Positions 32,596 to 41,518 of a stretch of 64,000 bases of DNA are shown one piece after another. How positions within the stretch are numbered: the stretch's first letter is position 1; each line of letters starts with the position of its first letter. Source of the DNA: an uncultured Microbulbifer sp. (lineage in GTDB: Bacteria; Pseudomonadota; Gammaproteobacteria; Pseudomonadales; Cellvibrionaceae); contig NZ_CANMKV010000004.1 of the NCBI RefSeq assembly GCF_947498635.1, forward strand, positions 1-64,000. The letters are read 5' to 3'. Position numbers and translations under genes: made by a program. The notes below the pieces were generated by a model that did not search any database, was not told the origin of the DNA, and worked only from the letters and a program-made list of their open reading frames with translations.

Positions 32596-35064
32596 ATGAG
32601 TATAGGGATATTAACTAACGCGGGCCGCGATCTCTTTGCACAAAAAGCTACATCCGGCGAGAAGCTGACTATCGACCGTTTTTTGCTGGCGAATATACCG
32701 GGACTTGATTCGGCGGTCGCCCCCGATCCGGATGAGGCTTTGCCGGATATTTCCCACCAGGTGGCGGAACGCTCCATTACCAAGGAAGGTTACGTAACCA
32801 ACGACAAGGTGGTTTACTCGCTTTACTTGGGTACCGGGGAGGGGGATTTCTCTTTTAACTGGGTCGGGCTTTTGGCTGAGGATAACACTCTGGTTGCCGT
32901 GCGCTATATCGACACTATCCCCAAATATAAAACCAATGGCACCACCGTCGGCAACAGCTTAACCCGCAATTTTATGGTGACCTATACCGATGCCCAGGCG
33001 ATCACCAACTTAACGGTGGATGCAAGCACTTGGCAATTGTCATTTGACCAGGCAACCGAGGTGATTGCGGGAATGGCCAAGGTAGCTCCGCAAGAGCTGG
33101 TGAATGGTGGAGAAGACGATCAGACCTTTATTACCCCGGCTAAGCTATCCACATTCTTATTTGAGCGCGTTATTGGCTTTGTGAATGTAAAGTTTTTTGG
33201 TGCGGTCGGGGATGGTGTTGCAGATGATACAGCGGCGATCCAAACAGCACTCAATACACCATCTCAATCGGTTTACTTCCCTAAAGGTTTATATCGAATT
33301 TCTGACCCTCTCCAAGATGGAACCCCAGCGCTGACAAGCACGATTACGGATCGCCATATTTACGGGGAGGGGTTTCTAACGGCGAGCGACCGGGTTTTAA
33401 AAGCTATTGAAGTGGCCGGGGATAGATCGGATATTTCATTACATGTGGCTGGAAACAACTGGGTTGCTAACGCTATTGTGGTATCAGGCGTGGACTGTGT
33501 TGTTAGAAAGTGTCGTATTACTGACCTTTTCGCGGATCAGTATTCGGCTATTGGCATTGTAGTCGATCTAATCGGGAAGATCGGATTTGTTAAGATAAAA
33601 GACAATATTATTGAAAGGGTGAATGCTAACGGTGATGGTGTGGGTGGCAATGGGAATGGCATGTGTCGCGCGGTGGCATTGAAGTCCGATCGAAATCAGA
33701 CCGATGTTTCTGTTATTGAAGGGAATACTTTCAGAGATATTCATGGGGAAGAAGGTAACGCAATTACTGTTATCTGCTCATCTGACAATAACTACTATGA
33801 CCTGCCGACAGAGATCATCGATAACACCATCATCGACTTTAACCGACGGGCGGTTAAGGCGCAATGTAACAAGGTTACGGTACAGGGCAACCGATTCTCC
33901 ACAACCTATGGGGTAAGTAATCTCCCTGATGGATTTGGTCAACAATCCGTTGTTGATATGGTGCAAGGGGGTGGGCACAAAGTTGTTAATAACGAATTTA
34001 ACGGTTGTAAATATTTTGGGCAGATCAAGGTCAATTGGGAAGATGGGGAAGATCAAGCAGATGAAATTGTTATAGAGCGTAACCGTATATTTGGCTTAGG
34101 GGCTGAAACAACCCAGACAATCATTTTTATCGACACCGGCGGCGGCCGGGTAAATATTTCTGGAAACTTACTATTGTGCCCCGAATATAGCGGTCATGGA
34201 ATTTTGACTTCTAGCACCAGCATTGGGGTAGCAACCCACAATCAAATCCTTGTTGACGTGGCCGGCGGAGGAAAGGCTATTGAACTTGGGACGACGATGA
34301 AAGGCTATTTTAATATTGACTTAAATACTCTGGAACTGGACGAAATTCTAAAGCTGGATACGTCGAACAGTTCTATGGAGATCGATGTTACTAAAAAGGT
34401 CAATAAGAATTTTCGAATTTCAAACCACAATACGGTGGTTTCTGATGGCCAAACGGTAAGTAGAATCGAATTTCACCAGAATAATGACGGTTCGGACGAG
34501 GTAAGATCTTCAATTGAGACTCAGGCTTCTGGATCTGGTGGGGCTCTTGAGTTGGTTTTATCTGCTGGCGGTGGTATTCATCCACCTGATTCAGCCTGGG
34601 TGAGATTATGGTCTCACGGAATTTTAGCACCGGAGACAGACAATACTCAGGGGCTCGGGCTAAGTTCACATCGTTGGTCGGAGGTCTACGCGGGAACCGG
34701 AATAATTAACACATCCGACGCCCGTGAAAAGCAGCAGGTAGCCGAGCTTACGGAAAGTGAGCGGCGTGTCGCTGTAAGACTTAAAGCGCTAGTGCGTGTC
34801 TATAAATTTAATGACGCGGTGAATAAAAAGGGCGATAAGGCCCGTTTGCATTCCGGTGTTTTGGCCCAAGATGTGATTACAGCTTTTGCGGCCGAGGGGT
34901 TAGATGCACATCGCTACGGTATTCTTTGTCACGATGAGTGGGAAGAACAACCAGAAGTCAAAGATCCAGAAAGTGGGAAAGTGACGCGAAGGCATCGCGC
35001 AGCAGGTGATCGATATGGCATCCGTTATGAGGAACTTATCGCTTTTATTATTGCTGTGTTATAG
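32596..35064 (+). CDS. Tail fibre/spike with beta-helix and S74 self-cleaving chaperone
   Basis: 822 residues from ATG 32596. Residues 1-165 are a tail-collar attachment domain (GILTNAGRDLFAQKATSGEKL...). From about 200 there is a pectate-lyase-type beta-helix (FFGAVGDGVADDTAAIQTAL, PKGLYRI) to about residue 690. The last ~120 residues (SDAREKQQVAEL, HSGVLAQDVITAF) are an S74 intramolecular chaperone; the Ser of SDAR is the expected self-cleavage residue. Likely binds, perhaps degrades, a surface polysaccharide. Host specificity sits here. Confidence 0.88.
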   Translation: MSIGILTNAGRDLFAQKATSGEKLTIDRFLLANIPGLDSAVAPDPDEALPDISHQVAERSITKEGYVTNDKVVYSLYLGTGEGDFSFNWVGLLAEDNTLVAVRYIDTIPKYKTNGTTVGNSLTRNFMVTYTDAQAITNLTVDASTWQLSFDQATEVIAGMAKVAPQELVNGGEDDQTFITPAKLSTFLFERVIGFVNVKFFGAVGDGVADDTAAIQTALNTPSQSVYFPKGLYRISDPLQDGTPALTSTITDRHIYGEGFLTASDRVLKAIEVAGDRSDISLHVAGNNWVANAIVVSGVDCVVRKCRITDLFADQYSAIGIVVDLIGKIGFVKIKDNIIERVNANGDGVGGNGNGMCRAVALKSDRNQTDVSVIEGNTFRDIHGEEGNAITVICSSDNNYYDLPTEIIDNTIIDFNRRAVKAQCNKVTVQGNRFSTTYGVSNLPDGFGQQSVVDMVQGGGHKVVNNEFNGCKYFGQIKVNWEDGEDQADEIVIERNRIFGLGAETTQTIIFIDTGGGRVNISGNLLLCPEYSGHGILTSSTSIGVATHNQILVDVAGGGKAIELGTTMKGYFNIDLNTLELDEILKLDTSNSSMEIDVTKKVNKNFRISNHNTVVSDGQTVSRIEFHQNNDGSDEVRSSIETQASGSGGALELVLSAGGGIHPPDSAWVRLWSHGILAPETDNTQGLGLSSHRWSEVYAGTGIINTSDAREKQQVAELTESERRVAVRLKALVRVYKFNDAVNKKGDKARLHSGVLAQDVITAFAAEGLDAHRYGILCHDEWEEQPEVKDPESGKVTRRHRAAGDRYGIRYEELIAFIIAVL

Positions 35065-35117
35065 AGATATTTTCGTGGTGTTTACAAGATTGTTTCGATA
35101 GAGCGGAGTGATAAACA

Positions 35118-35612
35118 GTGCTGCTTAACGATATCTCTATACCAAAGACCGAATTGCAGGTGAGTGTGACTACTGAGCTGAATAATGAATCACTTGGTGG
35201 GGAAACCAGTAGTACCAGTTCGGCACACAAAGGGATAAAGCCGAAGTTGGTCAGTGTTTCTTTTGTCGTTAAGTACACGGATCATGATGACCTCACGCAG
35301 TTCTATCGGCTTGCGGAAGCCACCGACAATAACGGTGACTTATTAATCTATGACATTACTGACCGATCTGTGAACGCGGCGAATATTCGACAGGTTATAT
35401 TTAATGGACGCATAGAACAGCGCGAACTTATCGACAGGAAAGCATGGCGGGTGAGTTTTGCTCTACAGGAGTATCTGAGTGTTGCGGAGAAGATAGAGCA
35501 GCGTATCAGCAGCGAAGAAAATACAACGAGTACTCCGCTACAAGATAGCACCAATCAAACGGGCTTTGAGCGTGTGTTGCAGATGGTTGATACAGCACTG
35601 GTTCCACGATGA
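35118..35612 (+). CDS. Baseplate/tail protein, K139-type, unknown role
   Basis: 164 residues from GTG 35118 with GGAG upstream. Beta-rich (KPKLVSVSFVVKYTDHDDLTQFYRLAEATDNNGDLLIYDITD) with a C-terminal helix. Lies between the fibre and hub genes and overlaps the hub start by 4 bp, so a baseplate component is likely. May fill the role of P2 gpU; not provable here. Confidence 0.65.
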   Translation: MLLNDISIPKTELQVSVTTELNNESLGGETSSTSSAHKGIKPKLVSVSFVVKYTDHDDLTQFYRLAEATDNNGDLLIYDITDRSVNAANIRQVIFNGRIEQRELIDRKAWRVSFALQEYLSVAEKIEQRISSEENTTSTPLQDSTNQTGFERVLQMVDTALVPR

Positions 35613-36316
35613 AATTACATAAAAAACTCTCGGTCAGTGATCAGAACTTTTCCATAGTGAGTAGTAATTTTCGCTTGAATCTTTTTACCCCTGGTCGTGC
35701 GCTGATTGCGGTACAGGCAGAAAAGCCCCTGAGTGGCTTGGTTGTTTTTCGTTGCGGCTACCACTTGGAATCCCTTACTCCCTGGTTTGTGGGTTATGTA
35801 GAAGCCTGTACCAGTGTCGATAAAAAACAACAGCGCATCTTTTGCCGAGAAATCAGTGCAGCTTTAGCACTGCGCCTTCCGCTGGCTTTGCGCAATGTCA
35901 GTTGTGGGGATGTTCTACAGCAGATCACCGCGCGCAATGGTGTTGAATTTGATAGGCCTGCGGGCGATCACCGTTATTTAAATACTCCGGCGGCGGCGTT
36001 CTACAACATGGCCAACGGTTACCATGCTATGGATTCCCTGGCGGAGGTATACGGCATTCCCCGCTTGCTGTGGCAGCAGCAAACCAACGGGCGTGTATAT
36101 GTGGGCAGCTGGGACCATTCCTACTGGGCGGAAAGGCCCGTGCAGATTGATCGCAGCTGGGAGCGGCAGTTGACCAGCCACAACGGCGCAACGCTGCCAG
36201 CACTGCCGGCACTGCGCCCTGGTGCGCTCTACAACGGGGACATACTGACCGGAGTTGAGTTGGCAGGGACGCAAATGAATATCACCTGGTCGGCCAATCC
36301 CTGGGCGGAGCGCTAG
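35609..36316 (+). CDS. Baseplate hub-like protein (gpD position)
   Basis: 235 residues: SSNFRLNLFTPGRALIAVQAEKPLSGLVVFRCGYHL and FVGYVEACTSVDKKQQRIFCRE resemble the first domain of gp27/gpD hub proteins. Ends 2 bp before the spike gene, the usual hub-spike pair. About half the length of P2 gpD (387), so the hub may be reduced or split. Confidence 0.65.
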   Translation: MKLHKKLSVSDQNFSIVSSNFRLNLFTPGRALIAVQAEKPLSGLVVFRCGYHLESLTPWFVGYVEACTSVDKKQQRIFCREISAALALRLPLALRNVSCGDVLQQITARNGVEFDRPAGDHRYLNTPAAAFYNMANGYHAMDSLAEVYGIPRLLWQQQTNGRVYVGSWDHSYWAERPVQIDRSWERQLTSHNGATLPALPALRPGALYNGDILTGVELAGTQMNITWSANPWAER

Positions 36317-36318
36317 CG

Positions 36319-37047
36319 ATGCTGGAAAAAATTATTAAACGCATTGTGCGGCGCCTGTTCCCGGAACTCACGGGAGGCCTGCATTTGCCGCTGTGGGGCC
36401 AGGTGATCAATGCCCCGGCACCTATCACCGAGGCGATGGAGAGCACCGATGAGCAGCCGGGCTATTGCGTCGATGTGCAGCTGCTGGGCGCAGACGGCAA
36501 GCCGGACACGGCCATGCCACTGATGGAGAAAGTACCCCTACCGGTAACGGGTATCGGTGCGGAACGGGGCCTATTTGCCTTCCCACAGCCGGGTGTACTG
36601 GTGGAGCTGGGCTTTGTGATGGGATTGCCACATAGACCGTTTATCCGTTCGGTATTTGCGCGGGGTGAGTTACTACCGAAGTTGGGCGCCGCTGATGTGT
36701 TACTGGCCCAGGATGCGGCCAACTATTACCGTATCGACGACAAGGGAAACATTAGCGAGCAATGCCTGGCAGTGGCAGAGCGCTTTGCCAAATTGAAACA
36801 ACGCCTGGTAGTGAAGGACGGCGGCACTGTATGGCTTGGGAATGAATCTAGCAACGTACTACGGATTCTGGATGAGCTAATCAAAGTGACCAGCGCAATT
36901 GCCAATACTGCGGCTACACATACCCACGAATACACCGATAACGGTACGCCGCTAAATACCAAAGCGCCCGACCAGGCTAGCGATTTCAGCGGGCAGAAGG
37001 GCGACGCCGATAAGCTGGATGCTGAGTTGGCGCCGATTGTGGGTTGA
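36319..37047 (+). CDS. Baseplate spike protein (gpV/gp5-like)
   Basis: 242 residues. OB-fold signature PLPVTGIGAERGLFAFPQPGVLVELGFVMGLPHRPFIRSVF, then a repeat-rich stretch (DGGTVWLGNESSNVLRILDELIKV) and a His-rich helix (IANTAATHTHEYTDNG). Forms the tail tip that pierces the outer membrane. Last gene of the rightward late operon. Confidence 0.82.
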   Translation: MLEKIIKRIVRRLFPELTGGLHLPLWGQVINAPAPITEAMESTDEQPGYCVDVQLLGADGKPDTAMPLMEKVPLPVTGIGAERGLFAFPQPGVLVELGFVMGLPHRPFIRSVFARGELLPKLGAADVLLAQDAANYYRIDDKGNISEQCLAVAERFAKLKQRLVVKDGGTVWLGNESSNVLRILDELIKVTSAIANTAATHTHEYTDNGTPLNTKAPDQASDFSGQKGDADKLDAELAPIVG

Positions 37048-37105
37048 CAGAGCCCAAAGGTATTACCGTACCCACGGTAAATATGTAATTGAATTGGAGG
37101 TAATT

Positions 37106-37357
37106 ATGGTAGGAAAGATCAACAGGTTTGCAGTATTTGCCGAAGGCGTTCATTTAATGAATGGCGGTGCGAATAGTTTTAGAGGTTCTGCGCCTACTGA
37201 AGAGGCGGCAATGGAGTTAGCGGAAGAGATTGCGAAGTCTAAGAAAGCCGAGTTTTATTCCTGGTTGCAGATTTTGGATATTGTGACAGGGACCTATACC
37301 GAGTACTCGATCAAGTGGGGTGGGGTTTTAGAGAAAAGGGAACGCTCTACCTGTTAG
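37106..37357 (+). CDS. Small protein, unknown
   Basis: 83 residues from ATG 37106 with an ideal GGAGG at 37096-37100; the longer frame from 37019 overlaps the spike end and lacks one. Alpha/beta sequence with a charged helix (EEAAMELAEEIAKSKKAEFYSW) and IVTGTYTEYSIKWGG. Not recognised. It may belong to the cargo rather than the virion set. Confidence 0.6.
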   Translation: MVGKINRFAVFAEGVHLMNGGANSFRGSAPTEEAAMELAEEIAKSKKAEFYSWLQILDIVTGTYTEYSIKWGGVLEKRERSTC

Positions 37358-37381
37358 ATCTTGTATAAACTGTTGTTGCCA

Positions 37382-37416
37382 CCCTCAGAATACTATGGCT
37401 TAGTATGTCTGGAGGG
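37382..37416. terminator. Stem-loop at the end of the late operon
   Basis: CCCTC-AGA-ATACTA / TAGTAT-TCT-GAGGG arms with a small loop and one bulge. There is no T run, so intrinsic termination is uncertain; it may protect the 3' end or mark a Rho-dependent stop. Confidence 0.45.
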
Positions 37417-37476
37417 GGCAGCGCACTAATGATGATTAATTAGGGGGGGCTTTACAGATAATTAGGGACCTTAGTT

Positions 37477-38154
37477 TTATCCCACCCCATAAAAGGGTAT
37501 ACCCTTTATTTTCGATTGCGTAGCTCCTGCTTCAATGAAAGGATATATTTCCTTAAGTTTGTCGAAAGTATTTACACTGCCACTCCTCTCCGGAGTTAGT
37601 ATGTTGGCAATCTCACGATTAATATATGGGCAGTCATCTGGATCAGCTTTGTCATCGTTGAGATAGCCCTGCAGTTCATTTCTTATCTCGCGATACAAAT
37701 AGAATCTTTGAATTTCGCTAACAGGCCCGTTTAAGATTGTGTTGATATTGTCGATCATTGGAGTGTCGAATACCACGAATAATTTCGCGTATAATAAATT
37801 GAACTCGCGAAAGACCCTCTTTTCTTCTTCTGCTTTTTCGTTTCCATCTGCTGAATTTAGTTTTGGGTTGAGAAACATATTCTCATCCATGAATTTCATA
37901 AATTCGAAGGTGACTTCTTTTTTAAACTTCCAAATATCAGTAGTCTTAAGTGTTTTTTTGTCTAGCTCGGATTGGTATTCTCTTATTCCCTCTTCAACCA
38001 TTTGGTCAACATATTTTTTGCTGAGATGGTTCAGTATAAATCCTACTATAATTAAAGTTATTAGTCCCACTATCCCATAAGTCGCGAGTAGATAATTTGC
38101 CTGGGTGGCGATTGCTTCTTTAATCTCAGGTGTCATAAAAGGTGAATTCGACAT
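37477..38154 (-). CDS. Cargo: membrane-anchored protein, unknown
   Basis: 225 residues. One membrane helix near residues 24-44 (LLATYGIVGLITLIIVGFIL), then a soluble helical domain (KKYVDQMVEEGIREYQSELDKKTLKTTDIWKFKKEV ...) of about 170 residues. No family recognised. Clearly lower GC than the structural genes. Leftward, in a group of four cargo genes between the late operon and the attachment site. In P2-like phages this area often holds anti-phage or host-changing genes. Confidence 0.65.
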   Translation of the reverse strand: MSNSPFMTPEIKEAIATQANYLLATYGIVGLITLIIVGFILNHLSKKYVDQMVEEGIREYQSELDKKTLKTTDIWKFKKEVTFEFMKFMDENMFLNPKLNSADGNEKAEEEKRVFREFNLLYAKLFVVFDTPMIDNINTILNGPVSEIQRFYLYREIRNELQGYLNDDKADPDDCPYINREIANILTPERSGSVNTFDKLKEIYPFIEAGATQSKIKGIPFYGVG

Positions 38155-38242
38155 ATGCTCTCAGTTAAATGATTTAATTGTTAATTTGTGGTGGTGAAAA
38201 ATATGGGGTTTGCTTGGCCGCTAATGGCTTTAGTTTATTTTG

Positions 38243-39112
38243 TTATCGAAATGGTGTTTCGGATTTTTCAATGTCGAATTTTAGTTTTTTATTGTGGATC
38301 TTAAATTCTTCAAGTGCTAGTTCGTTTAATTCAGGGTTGCCTTGAGGTCCTAGGTGTATTTTTTCAATTAGGTTTTCGATGTTTTCAAGTTTGATGTACG
38401 GCACAAGCCCTGTTTTTGATTTTCTGAAATAAACCTCTGTTCTTCTTATGTCTAGTCTTTTTTTAATCACATATAACTCTTCATTAACAATCTTATGCTC
38501 TGAGCTTGGCTCTACAAATCTAAATATTCGCGTTTCTCTTTCATCCATGTAGTCAGGATGCTTGTTGGTCATTCTAATTCTGTTTACTTGAGAATCTATC
38601 GTCAATGGCCAGACTGAATCTTCAAGTGTGAATTCTGCAGAAAAGGCAGGTCCAATGGCCTTAATTTTTTTATGCTTTTCTAGTTTTTTATTTATTGAAC
38701 TTGCTAATTGCTTCCACTGCTTAATCGCTTGATGTTCGTTGTAATTGCATGTGGCTATTTGAAAAGGCCGTATATCTCTTATCTTAGCTTTGTTAAAACC
38801 AATACAATATCCACCTTCTTTCGGGCAGTAACCTCGCCATTGGCTTAGTATGTTTTTTTCAGAAAAAGACCCGACATACACTCTGTTATTTTTGAAATTT
38901 CGATATTCCTGATAGAGAATAGTTAGGATTGCTTGATGATGTTCCGTTTTGCAATCATTTAAGATTTCACCTTGAAATCCTTCTAAAATTGTTTGTGCAT
39001 AATGACCCTCTGTGTGATCATTGAGAAAGCGATGGTCTGTAAGCCAGAATTCACCTTCACCAATGATTCCATAAAGTCCATTGATGTCGGTGTAGTGATA
39101 GATTAATTCCAC
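38243..39112 (-). CDS. Cargo: DUF2971-family protein
   Basis: 289 residues. N-terminal MELIYHYTDINGLYGIIGEGEFWLTDHRFLNDHTEG is the DUF2971 start (YHYT...WLTD..FLND..E), followed by YVGSFSEKNILSQWRGYCPKEGGYCIGF and a central ETRIFRF. The biochemical activity of the family is not settled. The opening YHYT...G...I recalls the first strand of ADP-ribosyltransferase-like folds, an analogy only. AT-rich; start 1 bp upstream of the end of the lipoprotein gene, so likely one transcript. Confidence 0.75.
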   Translation of the reverse strand: MELIYHYTDINGLYGIIGEGEFWLTDHRFLNDHTEGHYAQTILEGFQGEILNDCKTEHHQAILTILYQEYRNFKNNRVYVGSFSEKNILSQWRGYCPKEGGYCIGFNKAKIRDIRPFQIATCNYNEHQAIKQWKQLASSINKKLEKHKKIKAIGPAFSAEFTLEDSVWPLTIDSQVNRIRMTNKHPDYMDERETRIFRFVEPSSEHKIVNEELYVIKKRLDIRRTEVYFRKSKTGLVPYIKLENIENLIEKIHLGPQGNPELNELALEEFKIHNKKLKFDIEKSETPFR

Positions 39113-39113
39113 T

Positions 39114-39587
39114 TTACATCTGTCCTGTTTTTTTTAGTTGCTTTGATAGTGAGGTTTCAAGCAGCGTAAAAGCTAAATAATTTTTATTGCTCATGTCTAG
39201 CAGCTGAAGATCAATTGTAATTTCATTTTCTTCAAGCCTTAGAGCGAGGAAAGTAAAGTGCTTGCGAGATTGCTTGAAGTGATTGCCGTTCCACTGGCAT
39301 TTTGCTGTAACTCCATCAGGCTGCCCCTCTAAGGAGTTGTACACAATTTTGGAGCCTAACTTTTCATCGTGGATTTGAATATTACATTTGTTACTTAATG
39401 ATTCACCTAGCACAATCTGGATACCATTATCAGTGTTCCTGGCTTCCATGATTTTGACTCGACTAGTTTCGATTTCTACCAGGTTATCTACCGTTGGGTA
39501 GATTTCATTTCCCTTCATTGCATCCTGGCAGCTAGATAAAGCTACCAAGCAGGCTCCAACCTTCAAAAACCCCTTAAAAATTCGCAT
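39114..39587 (-). CDS. Cargo: small lipoprotein
   Basis: 157 residues from ATG 39587, chosen because GGGAG lies 7 bases before it and because a proper signal then follows: MRIFKGFLKVGACLVALSSC with lipobox LSSC, so Cys20 would be lipidated. The mature part is beta-rich and unrecognised. Lipidated and expressed from the lysogen it could change surface recognition (superinfection exclusion), which is inference from position. Confidence 0.7.
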   Translation of the reverse strand: MRIFKGFLKVGACLVALSSCQDAMKGNEIYPTVDNLVEIETSRVKIMEARNTDNGIQIVLGESLSNKCNIQIHDEKLGSKIVYNSLEGQPDGVTAKCQWNGNHFKQSRKHFTFLALRLEENEITIDLQLLDMSNKNYLAFTLLETSLSKQLKKTGQM

Positions 39588-39966
39588 AACCAACTCCCTC
39601 TGGTTGTCCGTGATCAATAATTGTGCAGTAAAAAGGGGCGCCGGTCACTCCTCCCCACGCCTACCGGTTTTGAGCCCTCTTTTGTTTGGTGAAATTGGGA
39701 GTAGTACCAAGTTCTGAATTGGTGCGGGCTCGACAGTCTATGAGGATTTCAGAAAATGAAAGGTTTTGAAGCACTTTGAACAAATTTTTCACTGACCAAA
39801 ATATAAGAATAGTGGTGTTGACTATAGGAATGGATAGCTACTGAAGCACCTTCGAAGAAAGGGCTGGTAAGCTCTGGCTTGATCTGTGCCTGCAGAAGAG
39901 GTAGCTGAAAGGTAACGTAAGCTGTCCAGCGTAGGCTCGAAGGGCGGAGTGCTTTGCTTGCGATTG
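39588..39966. other. Non-coding cargo spacer
   Basis: About 380 bases without a credible gene. Promoter of the lipoprotein-DUF2971 pair should lie at its left end (near 39600-39700). The part 39830-39965 is richer in G/C than its surroundings and carries no ribosome site or family; it may be a foreign fragment or an RNA. Confidence 0.4.
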
Positions 39967-40422
39967 TTATGTTTTAATTGTATGTGAAAGAAGTTTTTCG
40001 ACATCTTTTATAAACTGCTTTCTAGGCTCAGAGTAAAAGTCATTGCCTACATGTGAAGTTAAAGTGTAATGCATATACCTAGGCTCCTCGCCAATGTCTC
40101 GATGCATGTTAATGCCGGAAAAATCATCCCACGCGCTCTGAAAGCCGTACTTATCTTTGACGTGATCAGAATACTCGATAACAGCGTTACTTATTTTGGG
40201 ATGACTACCTTTCAAAATCCTCCTTACTTCAGCACTTGATACAGAATATATGCCCTCTGGGTAAAGTTCTTTCAGTTCATTTAGAAGAACTGTCCTAAAC
40301 CTATCGGATGCCTGTATCTTTCTGGATTTTAGGTAATGCCTCCATACCAAAAACGCAGTAAAGCATGCGGCCAAAAATCCACCGGCTAATTGGTTGAAAT
40401 ATTTTACTAAAAGCTCTATCAC
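39967..40422 (-). CDS. Cargo: small membrane-anchored protein, unknown
   Basis: 151 residues with one N-terminal membrane helix (FNQLAGGFLAACFTAFLVW) followed by a basic linker (RHYLKSRKIQASDRFRT) and a cytoplasmic domain with conserved-looking GSHPKISNAVIEYSDHV and GNDFYSEPRKQFIKDVEKLLS. No family recognised. Single leftward gene. Confidence 0.6.
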   Translation of the reverse strand: MIELLVKYFNQLAGGFLAACFTAFLVWRHYLKSRKIQASDRFRTVLLNELKELYPEGIYSVSSAEVRRILKGSHPKISNAVIEYSDHVKDKYGFQSAWDDFSGINMHRDIGEEPRYMHYTLTSHVGNDFYSEPRKQFIKDVEKLLSHTIKT

Positions 40423-40441
40423 TTGCTTTGAATTCCAGTAT

Positions 40442-40606
40442 CTACGAAACAGAACGGGCAGTTACCATGTGCCTTTTTGTTTTCTTCACTTCAGCTAATG
40501 CCCTAGAGATTGCTTTCTTTGCCTTTGTGTACGAACTCTTAGGGTCTGCTTCATTGGGCAGAACGGTGAATTGCTTCTCTTTGTCGGTTAGTGGCTTGTT
40601 ACTCAT
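40442..40606 (-). CDS. GNAT cassette, third gene: small basic protein
   Basis: 54 residues from ATG 40606, which overlaps the stop of the previous gene (ATGAGTAA). Rich in lysine (DPKSSYTKAKKAISRALAEVKKTKRH). Unknown family. The overlaps along the cassette show that the three genes are translated as one unit. Confidence 0.6.
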   Translation of the reverse strand: MSNKPLTDKEKQFTVLPNEADPKSSYTKAKKAISRALAEVKKTKRHMVTARSVS

Positions 40607-40817
40607 CGTCATGGTCCTCATCAAGATCAATGACCATCTTTCCATCTTTGTCGCTTTTACCAGACGCCAAGCCTTGTGGCTCTTTGATCTTGCCTTTCTC
40701 TATTCTCATTTGTTGAGCCAGCTTCTTTAGCCCAGCTTTTGCTCGTTCTTCTTTGGTAAGCCCTTTGAGCTTCTCGTCATGAGCGGTATTGAAATCTTTG
40801 ATTTTGTCATTCATCAA
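40599..40817 (-). CDS. GNAT cassette, second gene: charged helical protein
   Basis: 72 residues. Helical and lysine-rich (KLKGLTKEERAKAGLKKLAQQMRIEKGKIK), ending in a strongly acidic tail (DGKMVIDLDEDHDDE). Start overlaps the previous stop by 4 bp. The acidic/basic contrast with the third gene suggests they could bind each other; no family known. Confidence 0.6.
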   Translation of the reverse strand: MMNDKIKDFNTAHDEKLKGLTKEERAKAGLKKLAQQMRIEKGKIKEPQGLASGKSDKDGKMVIDLDEDHDDE

Positions 40818-41332
40818 ATGATTCTCCTGATACAGCTGTCGCTTCTGGGGTCGTACTGGAACCCTTTCTGCTCATAGTAATCTCGAACATCACCATTAAT
40901 GGGGTGCATAATTTTTACGTGCGTAGCACCCAGAAGGGTGGCATAGGCATACAAGGCTAGATAAGTCAGGTCTAGGTGTGCTTCACCTGCACCTGGTGAT
41001 TTCTCGATGTAATCCAGCCTTAGTCCTGTTGCATGATATGTTGGGCGGCCCATGGCGAAGCCTACCAGGCGATTTCCGGCCCAAGTGGCGGATTCAAATC
41101 GTTTGGGGAACTTAAGCTTCCAGCTTACCCAGGAAGAAGGCCAATCCCAATCGACCTTTCTTTGCGGGTGATTCTCCCACTGCTGGAAAGCGGCATAGGA
41201 AGTGCTATCAACAAGTGCAAGGCGGGTATCCGGTAGATCTAGTGCCTCATTGGCCATTTGGATCGACTGTCGCCTGAGTTCTGCATACCTGCGCTCTAGC
41301 TCCTCGCGCATACCTAGCTTAAAGCCTGCCAT
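40814..41332 (-). CDS. GNAT cassette, first gene: acetyltransferase-like protein
   Basis: 172 residues, AAGGAG ribosome site before ATG 41332. The C-terminal half looks GNAT-like: SWKLKFPKRFESATWAGNRLVGFAMGRPTYHATGLRLDYIE, then LDLTYLALYAYATLLGATHVKIMHPINGDVRDYYEQKGF with the usual DxxxYYExxGF end. The first 60 residues are an additional helical region. Fold assignment is moderately sure, substrate unknown. The leader of this gene is inside the repeat shared with the left flank. Confidence 0.65.
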   Translation of the reverse strand: MAGFKLGMREELERRYAELRRQSIQMANEALDLPDTRLALVDSTSYAAFQQWENHPQRKVDWDWPSSWVSWKLKFPKRFESATWAGNRLVGFAMGRPTYHATGLRLDYIEKSPGAGEAHLDLTYLALYAYATLLGATHVKIMHPINGDVRDYYEQKGFQYDPRSDSCIRRII

Positions 41333-41490
41333 AAAAACTCCTTTTCAAATGGCTTTTCTGCTTCTTCTTACTGCAGCCGGCTTCTTTTGCTTCAGCTAGC
41401 TTTACCGGTTGTTGAGCTGGCTGAGAAGTGGGGGAGGGGGCGTTGTATGCATATGCACTTTCCGCCTCCCTGGCAGTAAGAGATATTTTT

Positions 41491-41511
41491 GCGTTGACAC
41501 TTTGTCGACAC
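41491..41511. repeat. Integrase arm-type site, right
   Basis: TTGACAC-TTTG-TCGACAC, one base different from the copy at 7414-7438. Lies about 80 bp from the attR core. Confidence 0.6.
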
Positions 41512-41518
41512 TTGAACG

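Noticed and set aside
40428-40730. 100-codon + strand frame
   Set aside because: Opposite the two overlapping small cassette genes, which have proper start/stop coupling.
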